Part shown: piece by piece, positions 15,871 through 16,062 of the stretch
How the letters are laid out: each line of letters begins with the position of its first letter
Numbering within the stretch: the first letter of the stretch is position 1
Assembly (NCBI GenBank): GCA_964634005.1
Contig: CAZWKQ010000031.1
Coordinates: 1-16,062 of the forward strand
From: CAZWKQ01 sp964634005
GTDB taxonomy: Bacteria > Bacteroidota > Bacteroidia > Bacteroidales > JACABE01
DNA length: 16,062 nucleotides
Reading direction: 5' to 3'
Translations under genes and position numbers: made by a program
The notes under the pieces: generated by a model
What the model was told of the DNA's origin: nothing
The model's database searches: none
The model's input: the letters and a program-made list of their open reading frames with translations, nothing else

Positions 15871-16024
15871 TACCGCCAACAGCCGTTTGCCGCAATGGGG
15901 GCTTTTGTGGTTAAATCAAGTGCAGTGCTTCTATCAATCCCGAAGTTTCGGGATGCTTGGTTGATCCCGCAGGTGCGGGACTCCGAAATCCCCCACTGCG
16001 GCAAGCGGCAAAACGTTACCACAC
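15871..16024 (+). repeat. attC-like site 10 (closes C10), longer loop
   Basis: R'' is TACCGCCAAC (15871-15880) and R' is GTTACCACAC (16015-16024). The arms are the same as site 3. The spacers are A and AAAAC. The loop is longer than in sites 3 and 9 because two small GC-rich hairpins replace part of it. The next cassette begins at 16016, and only its untranslated start is in the window. Confidence 0.85.
15937..15980. repeat. Two mini-hairpins in loop of site 10
   Basis: ATCCCGAAGTTTCGGGAT (15937-15954) and TCCCGCAGGTGCGGGA (15965-15980) are perfect short inverted repeats sharing the TCCCG/CGGGA frame. They lie at the place where sites 3 and 9 carry plain loop sequence (ATCAA...TTGACAGTG...CTCC). 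Confidence 0.75.
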
Positions 16025-16062
16025 ATTAAAAAAAAACGACAACGACACGAAATAAATTACAA

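Larger units (their letters stand above)
59..16015 (+). mobile_element. Integron-like gene cassette array (ten complete cassettes, no integrase in window)
   Basis: Ten units of about 0.5-2.8 kb each end in an attC-like inverted repeat. Seen directly: the start of every unit (after the G of the right GTT box) is the reverse complement of the end of the same unit. Examples are TTATGTGC with GCACATAA (C1), TTACCGGC with GCCGGTAA (C3), TTAGCTGCC with GGCAGCTAA (C5), TTATAGGGC with GCCCTATAA (C9) and TTGGCGGTA with TACCGCCAA (C10). In integrons this arises because the circular cassette's attC is split at integration, so R' and R'' of one cassette end up at its two edges. All sites point the same way and only the C2 gene is inverted. 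Most cargo is defence-like. Inference: a CALIN or the interior of a chromosomal integron; another tyrosine recombinase with similar logic is possible. Confidence 0.85.

Noticed and set aside
14174..16024. Retron (RT with msr/msd RNA)
   Set aside because: No paired a1/a2 repeats or msr-like stem apart from the attC-like sites, and the RT has an Abi-type helical C-terminus with no retron-style effector beside it.
1..16062. CRISPR array
   Set aside because: The repeats are about 135-155 bp inverted structures spaced by whole genes, with no short regularly spaced repeats.

Overview
The window most likely comes from a member of the Bacteroidota (Flavobacteriia, Cytophagia or Chitinophagia type). 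It is AT-rich. The first protein has a signal peptide and a C-terminal type IX secretion (T9SS) sorting domain. One intergenic region carries a Bacteroidota-type promoter (TAnnTTTG at -7), and most genes have weak Shine-Dalgarno sequences.

The layout is a tandem array of integron-like gene cassettes. One partial and ten complete imperfect inverted repeats of about 135-155 bp separate the genes. Each begins with an R''-like box ending in AAC and ends with an R'-like box beginning with GTT. If each cassette is cut after the G of the right-hand GTT, as integron integrases cut attC sites, the first 8-12 bases of every complete cassette (TT...) are the reverse complement of the bases just before its own closing site (...AA). 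This holds for all ten complete cassettes and is the signature of circular cassettes inserted one after another. No integrase is in the window, so this is either a CALIN (attC cluster lacking an integrase) or the interior of a longer array. The sites resemble attC but are not canonical: the spacers next to the core boxes are almost always 1 nt on the left and 5 nt on the right, and many apparent mismatches become G-T wobble pairs only on the bottom strand.

Cassettes by predicted crossover coordinates: C1 59-1494, secreted alpha/beta hydrolase with T9SS tail. C2 1495-1991, inverted DUF5664 dATP/dGTP diphosphohydrolase-like gene whose start lies inside its own site. C3 1992-4278, AAA ATPase plus RloB (AbiL-like pair). 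C4 4279-5842, flavodoxin plus short-chain dehydrogenase. C5 5843-7849, OLD-family ATPase-TOPRIM nuclease. C6 7850-9198, von Willebrand A domain fused to a DUF3883/PD-(D/E)XK-like nuclease. C7 9199-10321, GHKL ATPase fused to a STAS-like domain. C8 10322-13169, large HEPN/DUF4209-like protein, small antitoxin and PIN toxin. C9 13170-14302, HrgA-like HARE-HTH plus PD-(D/E)XK nuclease. C10 14303-16015, Abi-like reverse transcriptase. C11 begins at 16016 and runs out of the window; its first 47 bases hold no visible gene.

At least seven of ten cassettes carry genes of phage-defence, restriction or toxin type, so the array looks like a mobile store of single-gene and small-operon immune modules. 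The best candidates for undescribed biology are the recombination sites themselves, the VWA-nuclease fusion and the GHKL-STAS fusion.
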